A stretch of 64,000 nt of DNA from Prevotella sp. DNF00663 (GTDB lineage Bacteria; Bacteroidota; Bacteroidia; Bacteroidales; Bacteroidaceae): positions 47,605 to 111,604 of the forward strand of contig NZ_KQ960598.1 in the NCBI RefSeq assembly GCF_001553265.1. The letters run 5' to 3'. A model generated the notes under the pieces. It had not been told where the DNA came from and searched no databases. It was given only the letters and a program-made list of their open reading frames with translations. Every line of letters begins with the position of its first letter. The first letter of the stretch is position 1. The position numbers and the translations under genes are program-made. This document shows, piece by piece, positions 18,120 to 26,583 of this stretch.

Positions 18120-18265
18120 TGTTAAAATAAAAAGAGATACGGATTTCTAGTTGCTTTATTCTTTGTCAAGTCTTCTAGTATTGATGGGTGTCCGACTTGG
18201 TAAATCAATAGTGGTAACTATCACCGTATCTCTTGTTACATCTGCAATCCATTCATATATTTATC
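18120..18265 (-). ncRNA. Candidate minus-strand small RNA with pseudoknot potential
   Basis: A minus-strand promoter (18272-18303) would start a transcript near 18265. Its outer stem pairs 18224-18234 with 18132-18142 (11 perfect bp), and the 3' side runs straight into a T-rich tract (TTTTTATTTT) on the minus strand, as in an intrinsic terminator. Inside, 18194-18199 can pair with 18167-18172 and 18204-18210 with 18179-18185. These two helices cross, giving an H-type pseudoknot. I do not recognise a known RNA family. The open frame on the plus strand here is not protein-like. Confidence 0.45.
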
Positions 18266-18271
18266 TGATTG

Positions 18272-18303
18272 CAAAGGTAGTAGCTTTTATAAGATGTGTC
18301 AAT
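18272..18303 (-). promoter_or_regulatory. Minus-strand promoter for the candidate small RNA
   Basis: Read on the minus strand, ATTG (18300-18303) is 20 nt before TACCTTTG (18272-18279). A short inverted repeat (TGCAATC at 18243-18249, GATTGCA at 18267-18273) overlaps the start region and might be an operator. Confidence 0.5.
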
Positions 18304-18544
18304 ACTTATAACTCGGTAATTGATATAATCATCATATATAGGTATGCTGAGTTGAAAATAGGCCTATTGTATAACAGGTGTAATAGAAATTTACCTAATT
18401 ATAATGATTGTGCGAATCGTGTTTTTTTTGTTATTTTGCAATTTATAATATGGCTTTTGACGTGTTTGATGATAAGTATTCTTCCGTGAGGATGTTTAGA
18501 GGCGGGCGTAATCAAAAGTAATTAGCAAATGGTAGGCACAGAGC

Positions 18545-18646
18545 TGATGTTGCTGCAAGGCCGTGCCAGCATTTCTGTTAAGGCTATGCAGTATTGCTGC
18601 CGACGTATGGCAATATTGGTGAAAGAGCCTTGCAGCAATCTCAGCG
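18545..18646. repeat. Degenerate 22-bp tandem repeat array, locus 2
   Basis: Units start at 18545, 18567, 18589, 18611 and 18633, exactly 22 bp apart. The first halves include CAGCATTTCTG, CAGTATTGCTG and CAATATTGGTG; the second halves include TTAAGGCTATG and AAAGAGCCTTG. The array lies upstream of the hemerythrin regulator. A 63-codon open frame covers it but looks like chance. Between 18304 and 18544 I see nothing else. Confidence 0.75.
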
Positions 18647-18734
18647 AGATGTATGCTGAAGGTAAAAGACATTATAGGCCGAAGATGAAAGGAGTCTTTG
18701 AGCAGGTTGTTAACATGTAAATAGCATTTTACAG

Positions 18735-19691
18735 ATGAAGAATCAAAAGATGTATGAATCCGGTGACCGGCTGATTTCGATTATCAGAGATAATTATAAT
18801 ATACTCCAAAGTCTAGGAGCCTTTGGCATAAACCTTGGTTTTGGAGACAAGACTGTGCAGGAAGTTTGTGAAGATCAAAATGTCGATACCTATACTTTCT
18901 TGGCTGTTATCAATTTTGCTATTAATGGTTATCGGGATTATGACGATGCCGACCGACTATCTATCCCTACATTGATTCAGTATCTGCGTGCGTCACATGC
19001 TTACTATCTGGATTTCCAACTGCCATTTATGCGCCAGCAACTCATGAACGCATTGGACGAGAAGGATAATTTGGCACGACTCATCATGAAGTTGTACGAT
19101 GAATATGCACATGCCATTCGCTCGCACATGACGTATGAGGAGAAGACTGTTTTCCCATACGTGCATTCTCTTTTGAACAATGAGGCCGATACAAATTATG
19201 ATATTGAGACTTACTCGAAGCATCATGGACAGACCGATGTAAAGTTGAGAGAATTGAAGAATATCATCATCAAGTATTTGCCGAGTGATGGATTGCACAA
19301 CAACCAATTAACGGCTGCATTGTACGATATTTATAATAATGAGGAGTGGCTGGCTCAACATGCTCGTGTGGAAGATGAGATATTCACGCCGGCTATCAGG
19401 AGATTGGAGAAGAAAGCACGCCAAAGCGACGTCACGGTGAAGATTTCCAATATGATAAAGCAGAATCCTGATAGTGGGGATTTGTTGAGTGAGCGCGAGA
19501 AAGAAGTTATTATTAGTCTAGTACAAGGTATGACTAATAAGGAAATTGCCGACCATCTGTGTATCTCTATCAATACGGTTATTACGCATCGACGCAATAT
19601 CGCGCGTAAATTGCAGATACATAGTCCAGCCGGACTTACTATTTATGCAATTGTAAACAACTTGGTAGACATATCTTCTGTCAAGTTGTAA
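18735..19691 (+). CDS. Hemerythrin-like domain fused to LuxR-type DNA-binding domain
   Basis: A 318-residue cytoplasmic regulator. Residues 10-65 resemble the DUF542/ScdA N-terminal domain but lack a CGGG-type motif. A hemerythrin domain follows, with ligand-type residues H88, H131 with E135/E136, H163/H164 and H209 with E213/E215, suggesting a di-iron centre that senses oxygen, NO or redox state. The C-terminal LuxR helix-turn-helix is LSEREKEVIISLVQGMTNKE followed by IADHLCISINTVITHRRNIA. It ends 13 nt from the stop of a convergent regulator with a near-matching output domain. Targets are unknown. Confidence 0.85.
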   Translation: MKNQKMYESGDRLISIIRDNYNILQSLGAFGINLGFGDKTVQEVCEDQNVDTYTFLAVINFAINGYRDYDDADRLSIPTLIQYLRASHAYYLDFQLPFMRQQLMNALDEKDNLARLIMKLYDEYAHAIRSHMTYEEKTVFPYVHSLLNNEADTNYDIETYSKHHGQTDVKLRELKNIIIKYLPSDGLHNNQLTAALYDIYNNEEWLAQHARVEDEIFTPAIRRLEKKARQSDVTVKISNMIKQNPDSGDLLSEREKEVIISLVQGMTNKEIADHLCISINTVITHRRNIARKLQIHSPAGLTIYAIVNNLVDISSVKL

Positions 19692-19704
19692 CTTGCTAGG
19701 AATA

Positions 19705-20313
19705 TTAAATCTTATTGATATCTACGTATCCGTGCATTACTGCGTAGATGGTCAGAGCCGACACGCTCTTGAGTCCAAGTTTCTCTTGGATGTTCTTTCG
19801 GTGTGTAATCACAGTTGTCATACCGATATTTAATTGGTCGGCAATCTCTTTATTGATGTAGCCTTGAGCTACTAATGACAACACTTCTATCTCACGATCT
19901 GATAGAATTTTAGCCTTCAACACGTTGGGCATGGGAGGTAAATTCTTTCCATGTGAATGTCCATGTTGCGCTAACATGAGAAGCGATTTGATGAGTTGGT
20001 CTTCGGATACGTTGATACTCAGACAGCGGAAATCGCTTAGTTGGGAATTGGGATCGCTGGAAGTGGTAAGTACAAAGGTTTTTTGCTTGCGTTCCAAGAA
20101 AAACGCTCTATGCTCCAATACGATTTTAATGGATACGAAGTAGTGGAAGAAACCGTCAGTATTGTTGTTCTCCAATTCGTCGAAATTGCTGAAAGTTTCT
20201 ATCGTCATGATGGGCATGACGTTTTGAAGTATTTGTTTGAGCCCTAGAATAGCTAAGGTGTTGTTGTCTATGATGGCAATTTTGGGTCTGCCTGAAGCTT
20301 CGTGTCTATTCAT
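19705..20313 (-). CDS. LuxR-type regulator with pseudo-receiver domain
   Basis: A 202-residue NarL-like protein. The N-terminal domain starts like a receiver (KIAIIDNNTLAILGLKQIL), but the central strand where the phosphoacceptor Asp normally sits reads FFHYFVSIKIVLEH, without an Asp. Phosphorylation is therefore unlikely. The C-terminal helix-turn-helix, LSDREIEVLSLVAQGYINKE then IADQLNIGMTTVITHRKNIQ, closely resembles that of the convergent hemerythrin protein, so both may bind similar sites. A possible TATATTTG box at 20318-20325 is so near the ATG that it leaves almost no leader. Confidence 0.85.
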   Translation of the reverse strand: MNRHEASGRPKIAIIDNNTLAILGLKQILQNVMPIMTIETFSNFDELENNNTDGFFHYFVSIKIVLEHRAFFLERKQKTFVLTTSSDPNSQLSDFRCLSINVSEDQLIKSLLMLAQHGHSHGKNLPPMPNVLKAKILSDREIEVLSLVAQGYINKEIADQLNIGMTTVITHRKNIQEKLGLKSVSALTIYAVMHGYVDINKI

Positions 20314-20364
20314 GCTACAAATATATTAAAAATCTTACAATAACTCGATTTGCATGTATCTTTT

Positions 20365-21648
20365 TTAGAGAAAGGGCGCCAATAAGTGTGCAAACCATCC
20401 TCTAAATTTCTGCCAACCGGTGCGCCAATGATTCCATTCCGCTTCAGTAAGTTTGAAACAATCTTTCTTCTCTACATCAAATAGATTGCTTAACTGCCTG
20501 GTTGTGCATGAATCTACGATGACAGCATTTTCCTCATAGTCCCAATTGAGACTTCTTGCATTGAGGTTTGCACTGCCTACTGTGCACAACTTGCCGTCTA
20601 CCATGATGATTTTCGTATGGTGGAATCCCGGCTTGTACATCCAAATATTGCATCCGTGTTTCATCAGTTTGTGCGCATTGTAGAAGCCACAGTCGGGAGT
20701 TAGCGGAATATCGCTCTTGATACTGAGCATGATTTCGACCTTGACGCCACGCTTGACGGCATTCTTTAATGCCTTCTTAATGCGGTGATTTAGAGTAAAG
20801 TAGGGGTTGATAATCTTAATACTATCGCGTGCCGACTGGATGGCAGAGGTGTAGAACTCGCGTATTATCTCGTTCGAGCGTACGGGTTCTCGGTTGATAA
20901 TGCCCACCATCTTGTGATAGGCGGTAGCGGTGGTGTCTGGTTTGAGTCCTTGGAAATCATCTGTAGATTCACCTCCTCTGAAGTATTGCGCTCCGTGAAT
21001 GTCTTGATTGGTGGTTTTATTCCATATTCTGAGGAAAATACTTTGTAGCGTATTCACCTCATTTCCCTCTATACGACAGTGCATGTCGTGCCATTCGCCT
21101 ACAACTTTTGTTCCGTTTATGTAGTAGTCGGCGACGTTCATACCTCCTGTATAGGCAATTTTTCCATCGATGACTACAATCTTTCGATGGTCTCTAGAGA
21201 AGACATGATTAATCCATGGAAACCTTAATGGATCGAATTCGTAGATTTCTATGCCGTTTTCTCGTATTTTTTTGAGATGTCGTTTCTTTAAGGGTTTATT
21301 GTTAGAAGAGTTTCCGAAAGCATCAAATAAGGCTCTCACTTCCACTCCTTCCTTTGCTTTCTCGGTCAAAAGGTCGAAAAGTTGATTGGCAATAGAGTCG
21401 TTGCGGAAGTTGAAATATTCTAGATGGATGGATTGTTTGGCTTGACGAACAGCTTTGAATAAATCGTCAAATTTCTCTTGTCCGGTCATTAAGAGTGTTA
21501 CGGAATTGTTGTGAGAGAACTTTATTCCATAGTTCCGCAAGTGCTGAACGACTAGAGAATCACTAGACTGTGCATATCCCCAGCTGTAAACAAAGAGATA
21601 TGCACAGATAATTATAAAGCGTTGGATATGATATTTGGGTAAAGACAT
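20365..21648 (-). CDS. Cardiolipin synthase-like phospholipase D protein
   Basis: A protein of about 427 residues with two PLD HKD motifs, HRKIVVIDGKIAYTGGMN and HHTKIIMVDGKLCTVGSAN, each with the H-x-K-x4-D pattern, so it probably transfers phosphatidyl groups to make cardiolipin. A hydrophobic N-terminal segment (FIIICAYLFVYSWGYA) is a signal peptide or anchor, differing from the two-helix Cls type. Two starts are possible: ATG at 21669, overlapping kdsD by 13 nt, or ATG at 21648, chosen because the hydrophobic segment then sits close to the start. It is the last gene of the kdsA-kdsD operon. Confidence 0.82.
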   Translation of the reverse strand: MSLPKYHIQRFIIICAYLFVYSWGYAQSSDSLVVQHLRNYGIKFSHNNSVTLLMTGQEKFDDLFKAVRQAKQSIHLEYFNFRNDSIANQLFDLLTEKAKEGVEVRALFDAFGNSSNNKPLKKRHLKKIRENGIEIYEFDPLRFPWINHVFSRDHRKIVVIDGKIAYTGGMNVADYYINGTKVVGEWHDMHCRIEGNEVNTLQSIFLRIWNKTTNQDIHGAQYFRGGESTDDFQGLKPDTTATAYHKMVGIINREPVRSNEIIREFYTSAIQSARDSIKIINPYFTLNHRIKKALKNAVKRGVKVEIMLSIKSDIPLTPDCGFYNAHKLMKHGCNIWMYKPGFHHTKIIMVDGKLCTVGSANLNARSLNWDYEENAVIVDSCTTRQLSNLFDVEKKDCFKLTEAEWNHWRTGWQKFRGWFAHLLAPFL

Positions 21649-21656
21649 TCTCCTTT

Positions 21657-22637
21657 TTAAATCATACAACTATAATGATCTACTACACCAAGGAGTTTCT
21701 TTTCGTTGTCTGTCACTAGAACAGTGTGTATCTTATATTTGTGCATGATACGTTGAACCTCGGTAATCTTAGTTTCCGGCAATACCATCTTGGGTTCACG
21801 GGTCATAATATCACTGACTGTATGATTGAAAAAGTCGGCTTGCCATCTTTCCATGGCGCGTCGAATATCCCCGTCGGTAATCAATCCTGAAATCTTACCG
21901 TCCTGCAATGAGATACCCAAACCTAGTTTTCCTTTGCTCACATCAATAATGGCTTCGCCCAAATGTGCCGATTCCGAGATGATAGGCATATCGTTGCTAC
22001 GCATCACATCTTCTGCTGTTGTGAGCAGCCGTTTGCCAAGTTCGCCTCCGGGATGGAATTGTGCGAAGTCTCTAGATTGGAATCCTCGCACTTGCATTAG
22101 GGCAATTGCCAGCGCATCTCCCATGGCTAAAGCAGCCGTTGTACTACTTGTGGGAGCCAAATTTAGCGGACATGCCTCTTTCTTCACATGCACTTTGATA
22201 TGTGCATTGCTGTATTTGGCTAAGAGAGAGTTCTCGTTACAGGTCATCGAAATGATGGGAACGTTCATGTGGAGTACCACAGGAATGAAGCGAAGCAACT
22301 CGTCTGTCTGCCCCGAATTGCTGAGTGCCAGCACCACATCGTCTTGTGTCATGACACCTAAATCGCCATGGTACACATCCAAAGGATTGATAAAGAAAGC
22401 CGGTGTGCCCGTACTTGCCAGTGTGGCAGCTATCTTTGCACCCACATTACCGCTTTTTCCTACACCGGTGATAATGATTTTCCCGTGACAATGGTACATC
22501 ATATTCACAGCATCTTCAAAGTTATGGTCTAGTTGGGGAATCAATTCCAACAAGGCTTCTGCTTCATCTTTGATGCATTGTTCGCCCCATTGTCTTATTT
22601 GTTCGCGCTGTATATCGTTGATAGTATCTTTTTCCAT
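21657..22637 (-). CDS. kdsD: Arabinose-5-phosphate isomerase
   Basis: A 326-residue enzyme that interconverts ribulose-5-phosphate and arabinose-5-phosphate for Kdo synthesis. An N-terminal SIS domain has GVGKSGNVGAKIAATLASTG and LSNSGQTDELL, with CPLNLAPTSSTTAALAMGDA completing the sugar-phosphate site. Two CBS repeats fill about residues 205-326 (VMRSNDMPII; DIMTREPKMV). The start overlaps the kdsA stop as TAATG, so the two Kdo genes are translationally coupled. Confidence 0.95.
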   Translation of the reverse strand: MEKDTINDIQREQIRQWGEQCIKDEAEALLELIPQLDHNFEDAVNMMYHCHGKIIITGVGKSGNVGAKIAATLASTGTPAFFINPLDVYHGDLGVMTQDDVVLALSNSGQTDELLRFIPVVLHMNVPIISMTCNENSLLAKYSNAHIKVHVKKEACPLNLAPTSSTTAALAMGDALAIALMQVRGFQSRDFAQFHPGGELGKRLLTTAEDVMRSNDMPIISESAHLGEAIIDVSKGKLGLGISLQDGKISGLITDGDIRRAMERWQADFFNHTVSDIMTREPKMVLPETKITEVQRIMHKYKIHTVLVTDNEKKLLGVVDHYSCMI

Positions 22638-23404
22638 TAGAGTAATTCCTTGATAAGTGATTCTAATTTATGCAATTCCAGCATGTTCGGGCCGTCTGAT
22701 AAGCCTTGGTCGGGAGTAGGGTGTACCTCAAAGAAGTATCCCGTTGCACCGAATGCTTTGGCTGCTTTAGCCATTGCCGGTACGAATTTGCGGTCTCCAC
22801 TTGTACTTCCATTTCCCCCTCCGGGACGTTGAACGCTGTGCGTACAGTCCATAATGACAGTCTGTACTATTTCTTTCATGTCCGGGATATTGCGGAAGTC
22901 AACAACCAAATTATTATATCCAAATGAGTTACCTCGTTCTGTAAGCCACACCTCTTTAGCCCCACTTTCGAGTGCTTTCTGTACGGGGAAGCGCATATCA
23001 TTGCCGCTTAAGAACTGTGCTTTCTTGATGTTGACGATGCGTCCGGTGCGGGACGCTGCTATCAAAAGGTCGGTTTGGCGGCATAAGAATGCTGGAATCT
23101 GAAGAATATCACACACCTCTGCTACAGCTTCGGCTTGATAACTTTCGTGTATATCAGTGGTAATTTTCAGCCCATAACGTTCTTTTACCTGTGTCAACAT
23201 TTGCAAACCTTTCTCCAATCCCGGTCCCCTGAACGAGTGTAGTGAGGTGCGATTGGCTTTGTCGAAAGATGCTTTGAATACGATTTGAGTATTTAATGTT
23301 TTGTTGATTCTGATAATTTCTTGCGCAACGGTGTCCAAGAGTTCTTGCGACTCTATCACACATGGTCCCGCAATGAATATGGGTTGTTGTTGATTATTAG
23401 ACAT
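22637..23404 (-). CDS. kdsA: 3-deoxy-8-phosphooctulonate synthase
   Basis: A 255-residue Kdo-8-phosphate synthase that condenses phosphoenolpyruvate with arabinose-5-phosphate in the cytoplasm for lipopolysaccharide core. The N-terminus holds FIAGPCVIES and VFKASFDKANRTSLHSFRGP. TDIHESYQ, IPAFLCRQTDLL, VWLTERGNSFGYNN and FVPAMAKAAKA are canonical active-site segments. It is slightly shorter than the roughly 280-residue proteobacterial enzyme. It leads the operon kdsA-kdsD-cls and has its own promoter 20 nt upstream. Confidence 0.96.
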   Translation of the reverse strand: MSNNQQQPIFIAGPCVIESQELLDTVAQEIIRINKTLNTQIVFKASFDKANRTSLHSFRGPGLEKGLQMLTQVKERYGLKITTDIHESYQAEAVAEVCDILQIPAFLCRQTDLLIAASRTGRIVNIKKAQFLSGNDMRFPVQKALESGAKEVWLTERGNSFGYNNLVVDFRNIPDMKEIVQTVIMDCTHSVQRPGGGNGSTSGDRKFVPAMAKAAKAFGATGYFFEVHPTPDQGLSDGPNMLELHKLESLIKELL

Positions 23405-23423
23405 CTTAGATGATTGTTTTATG

Positions 23424-23455
23424 CAAAAGTAGTCATTTTGAGACTAATTTGCAAG
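23424..23455 (-). promoter_or_regulatory. Promoter of the kdsA operon
   Basis: On the minus strand, CTTG (23452-23455) is 20 nt before TACTTTTG (23424-23431). This matches the spacing of the other promoters in the window. Confidence 0.65.
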
Positions 23456-23459
23456 TGTT

Positions 23460-25835
23460 TTATTCTTGTTTTAGGCTGATAGCTTCGGCTTCTTCTTTGT
23501 TGGAAGTATTCAATATACGTACTTCACGTTGTGGGAATGGAATCTCTATACCGTGGGCATTGAGTGTCTCATAGATGCATTCCATAATGATACCATCATC
23601 ACCAAAATGGGTAAGTACGTTCACCCAAACCAATATTTTCAGTGTAATACAACTGTCATCGAATTGAGTCAATACTATTTTGACAGGTCGAGCAGGATCG
23701 GTAATACCTAATTTCTGAATGGCATTGATGAGAATATTCTTTGTCTCCGCAATATTTGTGCCATATGCCACACCCACTTCCAAAACGTCAAGTTCGTATC
23801 CATGGTTCTTTGTTATGTTCTTATAGTTCTTTGTAAGGAGCTGACTGTTTTGGAAAGCAATGACACTTCCGTCGGTAGCCTCAATCATGGTAGAGGTGTA
23901 ACTGATGGAACTTACCTTGCCACGGATACCATCGCACTCTATGTAATCGCCTACCTTGATACGTCCGGCCATCAATGATATACCATAATATATATTCTCC
24001 AGAATGTCTTTAGAGGCAAAACCGACACCGGTAGAAAGACCACCTGTGATGACAACCAACCATGTGTTGCTGACGTGGAAGATGCTCAAACTGATGAGCA
24101 ACCATGTTCCCCACACGACAACTTGGATGACATTCTTGGCCATAACCATGCGACTGGCGGCTGTAGAAGGGTCACTCTGTTCGAAATGATGGTACAGAAA
24201 GCCTTGCGATGTATGGTTGATATACGCAAAAAGGAAGTATAAGATGATGACCAGTGCCACCGTTGAGATGCTGGCCATGAAGTTTGTGGTATGTATAAAG
24301 TCTTGTGTGAGGATGCGTTTAGTAGTATCGCTCAGATTGAAGACGTCTGCAGCCCAATAGATAGCGATCATGACTGAGAGTACACCTAGCGTTGGTAGCA
24401 AGACCGAATAGACGAGCCTAAAGAACCATGTCTTTGTAATAGGCTGCTGCATGATACCTTTTCTACGTGAATATTCTCTGAGCCATCCCGACAAACAGGT
24501 GATGGTAAGGACGCAAGTGAGCTGCATCATCCACCAAATCAATATTTGTACGCTGAACAATACATAACCTATCCATGAACTGATTACTGATAGTGAGAAG
24601 ACGAGGAGCGAACAATAGGTGTAGAATACATCGCTTTTGGGAATATTGTTATTGTGTTTTCTGATGACGTACCATTGCCATAAAGTACATAAAAGCTGGA
24701 TAAGTGGCAAGCTCAAGTTTACTACATCGTTCGGCATCAAAGTAATTCGGAAAGCTATCACGATAAAGCTAATAAGCATAATAGGGGAATAAATCTGGAA
24801 TCCGCTTTTGATTTGATTGCCGTCGAGTCGTAAGAGTAGGGAGATAAGAATAACACCTAGCAACCACATATATTCTACCATGAGACCGCTAGCCATATAG
24901 ATAAAGTTTTGGTCGACCGTAAATCGCACGACACCTAGTATGATAGCAAGTGAGATAACACTCGTTGATAGCATCACACAATTGCGCTTTTCGAGGAAAG
25001 AAGGCGTGCACAGGCGTTTCGGTATGAGGAATCTAATGACCAATATGTTGAGAGCCAAGGCGATAGCTCCATAGAAAAGGATACTGATAAACAGTCCTAT
25101 TATGAACTTGGGGGCCCATTGTGAAATTGTCTTCGACTTGACAAAATACTTGGTTTCAACCGTCTCTTTGGTTTCTATCCAATTCTTTTTGAGCCTTGAC
25201 AATACTTCCAAATAGTTGGTACCCGAATTGCTGAAGATACTGTTTTGTATGTCTGAATACCGTTTGTTGGCGTAGTGGTCCAGATTGCGAAGATGTTCCT
25301 CCGTCATTTTGTAATACTTAATGTATTCCGTAAACTGTTCGGAATTGTCTTTTAGGGTATGTCTGATGTTGACAGCAAGCGTCAAACAGACATTACGGTC
25401 TATTTTAGAACGTTCCGAGAGGTTGACGGTGTACATGCTACTAAGACTTGTTATCAAGCTGTCGTAGCGCGAAATCTCTTGGTTTGTCTTCTTCAAGAAC
25501 AATCTGAAAGGCATGACGGATTCCTTAAACGTACGGTATTGCTTGGTAGCTTCGTGGCATGCGTAAGTCAAATCGAATACATATTCAGGCTTTTGCGAAT
25601 AGAGCATCAGTGCATTTTGGTTACTTTTGCCCCATGCCGTCATGATGTTGTCGCGCACTTGCTGTTGTTGTTCCTTCTGCAGGCCGGCTCTTTTTTCAAG
25701 CTCGGAGTGGTAGTTGGTCAACTCGGTGCGCAATATAGATAGCGTGTTGGCTAAATCTTTCTCTTTAAGAACAGCATGTCCATTGAGTCCAAAACACATG
25801 AAGACAGCGAGTGTCAGTACTATTTTCTTATACAT
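23460..25835 (-). CDS. Large MscS-family mechanosensitive channel
   Basis: A protein of about 791 residues. MYKKIVLTLAVFMCFGLNGHA is a signal peptide. A helical extracytoplasmic domain runs to about residue 250 and is followed by about ten membrane segments. The C-terminal MscS core contains the pore helix (ITGGLSTGVGFASKDILENI), the beta domain (GRIKVGDYIECDGIRGKVSS; AFQNSQLLTKNYKN) and the cytoplasmic cage. It would release solutes on hypo-osmotic shock. A TTG at 25859 is in frame, but it falls inside the promoter -7 box, so the ATG at 25835 is used. Single-gene unit. Confidence 0.9.
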   Translation of the reverse strand: MYKKIVLTLAVFMCFGLNGHAVLKEKDLANTLSILRTELTNYHSELEKRAGLQKEQQQQVRDNIMTAWGKSNQNALMLYSQKPEYVFDLTYACHEATKQYRTFKESVMPFRLFLKKTNQEISRYDSLITSLSSMYTVNLSERSKIDRNVCLTLAVNIRHTLKDNSEQFTEYIKYYKMTEEHLRNLDHYANKRYSDIQNSIFSNSGTNYLEVLSRLKKNWIETKETVETKYFVKSKTISQWAPKFIIGLFISILFYGAIALALNILVIRFLIPKRLCTPSFLEKRNCVMLSTSVISLAIILGVVRFTVDQNFIYMASGLMVEYMWLLGVILISLLLRLDGNQIKSGFQIYSPIMLISFIVIAFRITLMPNDVVNLSLPLIQLLCTLWQWYVIRKHNNNIPKSDVFYTYCSLLVFSLSVISSWIGYVLFSVQILIWWMMQLTCVLTITCLSGWLREYSRRKGIMQQPITKTWFFRLVYSVLLPTLGVLSVMIAIYWAADVFNLSDTTKRILTQDFIHTTNFMASISTVALVIILYFLFAYINHTSQGFLYHHFEQSDPSTAASRMVMAKNVIQVVVWGTWLLISLSIFHVSNTWLVVITGGLSTGVGFASKDILENIYYGISLMAGRIKVGDYIECDGIRGKVSSISYTSTMIEATDGSVIAFQNSQLLTKNYKNITKNHGYELDVLEVGVAYGTNIAETKNILINAIQKLGITDPARPVKIVLTQFDDSCITLKILVWVNVLTHFGDDGIIMECIYETLNAHGIEIPFPQREVRILNTSNKEEAEAISLKQE

Positions 25836-25856
25836 AAGTTCTTGGTCATTTGATGA

Positions 25857-25864
25857 CAAAAGTA
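25857..25864 (-). promoter_or_regulatory. Promoter -7 box of the MscS gene
   Basis: TACTTTTG on the minus strand, 21 nt upstream of the ATG. No convincing -33 box at the usual spacing. Confidence 0.5.
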
Positions 25865-26020
25865 CGAATAAATTGTGGCAGTGGCTCTTTCGACAACAAT
25901 TTTTTTGTGTATTTTACTTCAAACTGGGTTACTTGAGAACTTGTTTTTATGGATTTGCTATTTCGTATAGTCAATATCTCACTAAAAAAGTCCTCATCTC
26001 TGACTTAAAAGTTGAAAGAC

Positions 26021-26119
26021 TTCATTTGCTGCAAAGGCTTGGCAATAGTACTGCCTAGTCCATTCAGCAATGCTGCAAAGCCTATACAGCATTGTTGCCA
26101 TGGCTTTGCATTCTGATAG
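26021..26119. repeat. Degenerate 22-bp tandem repeat array, locus 3
   Basis: Units start at 26021, 26043, 26065, 26087 and 26109, all 22 bp apart. The first halves include CAGCAATGCTG and CAGCATTGTTG; the second halves include CAAAGCCTATA and CCATGGCTTTG. The array sits in the 720-bp gap between the divergent MscS gene and mannan operon. The remainder (26120-26480) holds no credible gene. Around 26140 it has a GAGTTGGCTAGT stretch also found at 34064. Confidence 0.78.
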
Positions 26120-26500
26120 TTGACAAGTTTATAAATAGACGAGTTGGCTAGTTTGTGAGTTTATAGAGGCTTTGTATAGGTTTGAAAGAGAGTATAGAGA
26201 GTCTTTCTTTAGTTATGTGGGGTAACAAAGTATTATTGTTTGATAAAATAGTATCATTAACTGTGCTGATAATCTAGCCTTTGGTGGATAGAGTCTTTGA
26301 ATGGGTTGAATGCATAGCATCTGCTGTTATGAGGCGTAGAATCGTGTATGTAGGGAACCTGTGTTTGCAGAATAGGGAAGAGGATGATAAAGAAATTGTT
26401 ACTTGATAGTCTTTTTGGTGCTATTTAGATGATAAATTCATTTTGCAAAAATTGCAAAACATCGGGCAAGAAAGTGTCAGTTTTTTGAATTTGTTTGTTT

Positions 26501-26508
26501 TATCTTTG
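26501..26508 (+). promoter_or_regulatory. Promoter -7 box of the mannan operon
   Basis: TATCTTTG, 75 nt upstream of the first gene. The -33 box is not clear at the usual spacing. The leader is long enough for some post-transcriptional control, but I see no recognisable riboswitch. Confidence 0.5.
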
Positions 26509-26583
26509 CAAATAGAAAAAAGCGAGTTGTAGAATCAACTTATAACCTAAACAAATCGTAAGTATCTAACTTGGAAAATAGAA

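Noticed and set aside
18151..18489. 112-codon open frame on the plus strand
   Set aside because: It overlaps the candidate small RNA and its promoter, has a low-complexity hydrophobic translation without family features, and no ribosome site or promoter.
18529..18720. 63-codon open frame
   Set aside because: It is made almost entirely of the 22-bp repeat array, so it is open by chance.
25714..26058. Open frame spanning the MscS start and the intergenic gap
   Set aside because: It crosses the opposite-strand gene start and promoter and enters the repeat array; no protein-like features.
26021..26119. CRISPR interpretation of the 22-bp arrays
   Set aside because: Units are contiguous and degenerate with no unique spacers, and no cas genes are present in the window.
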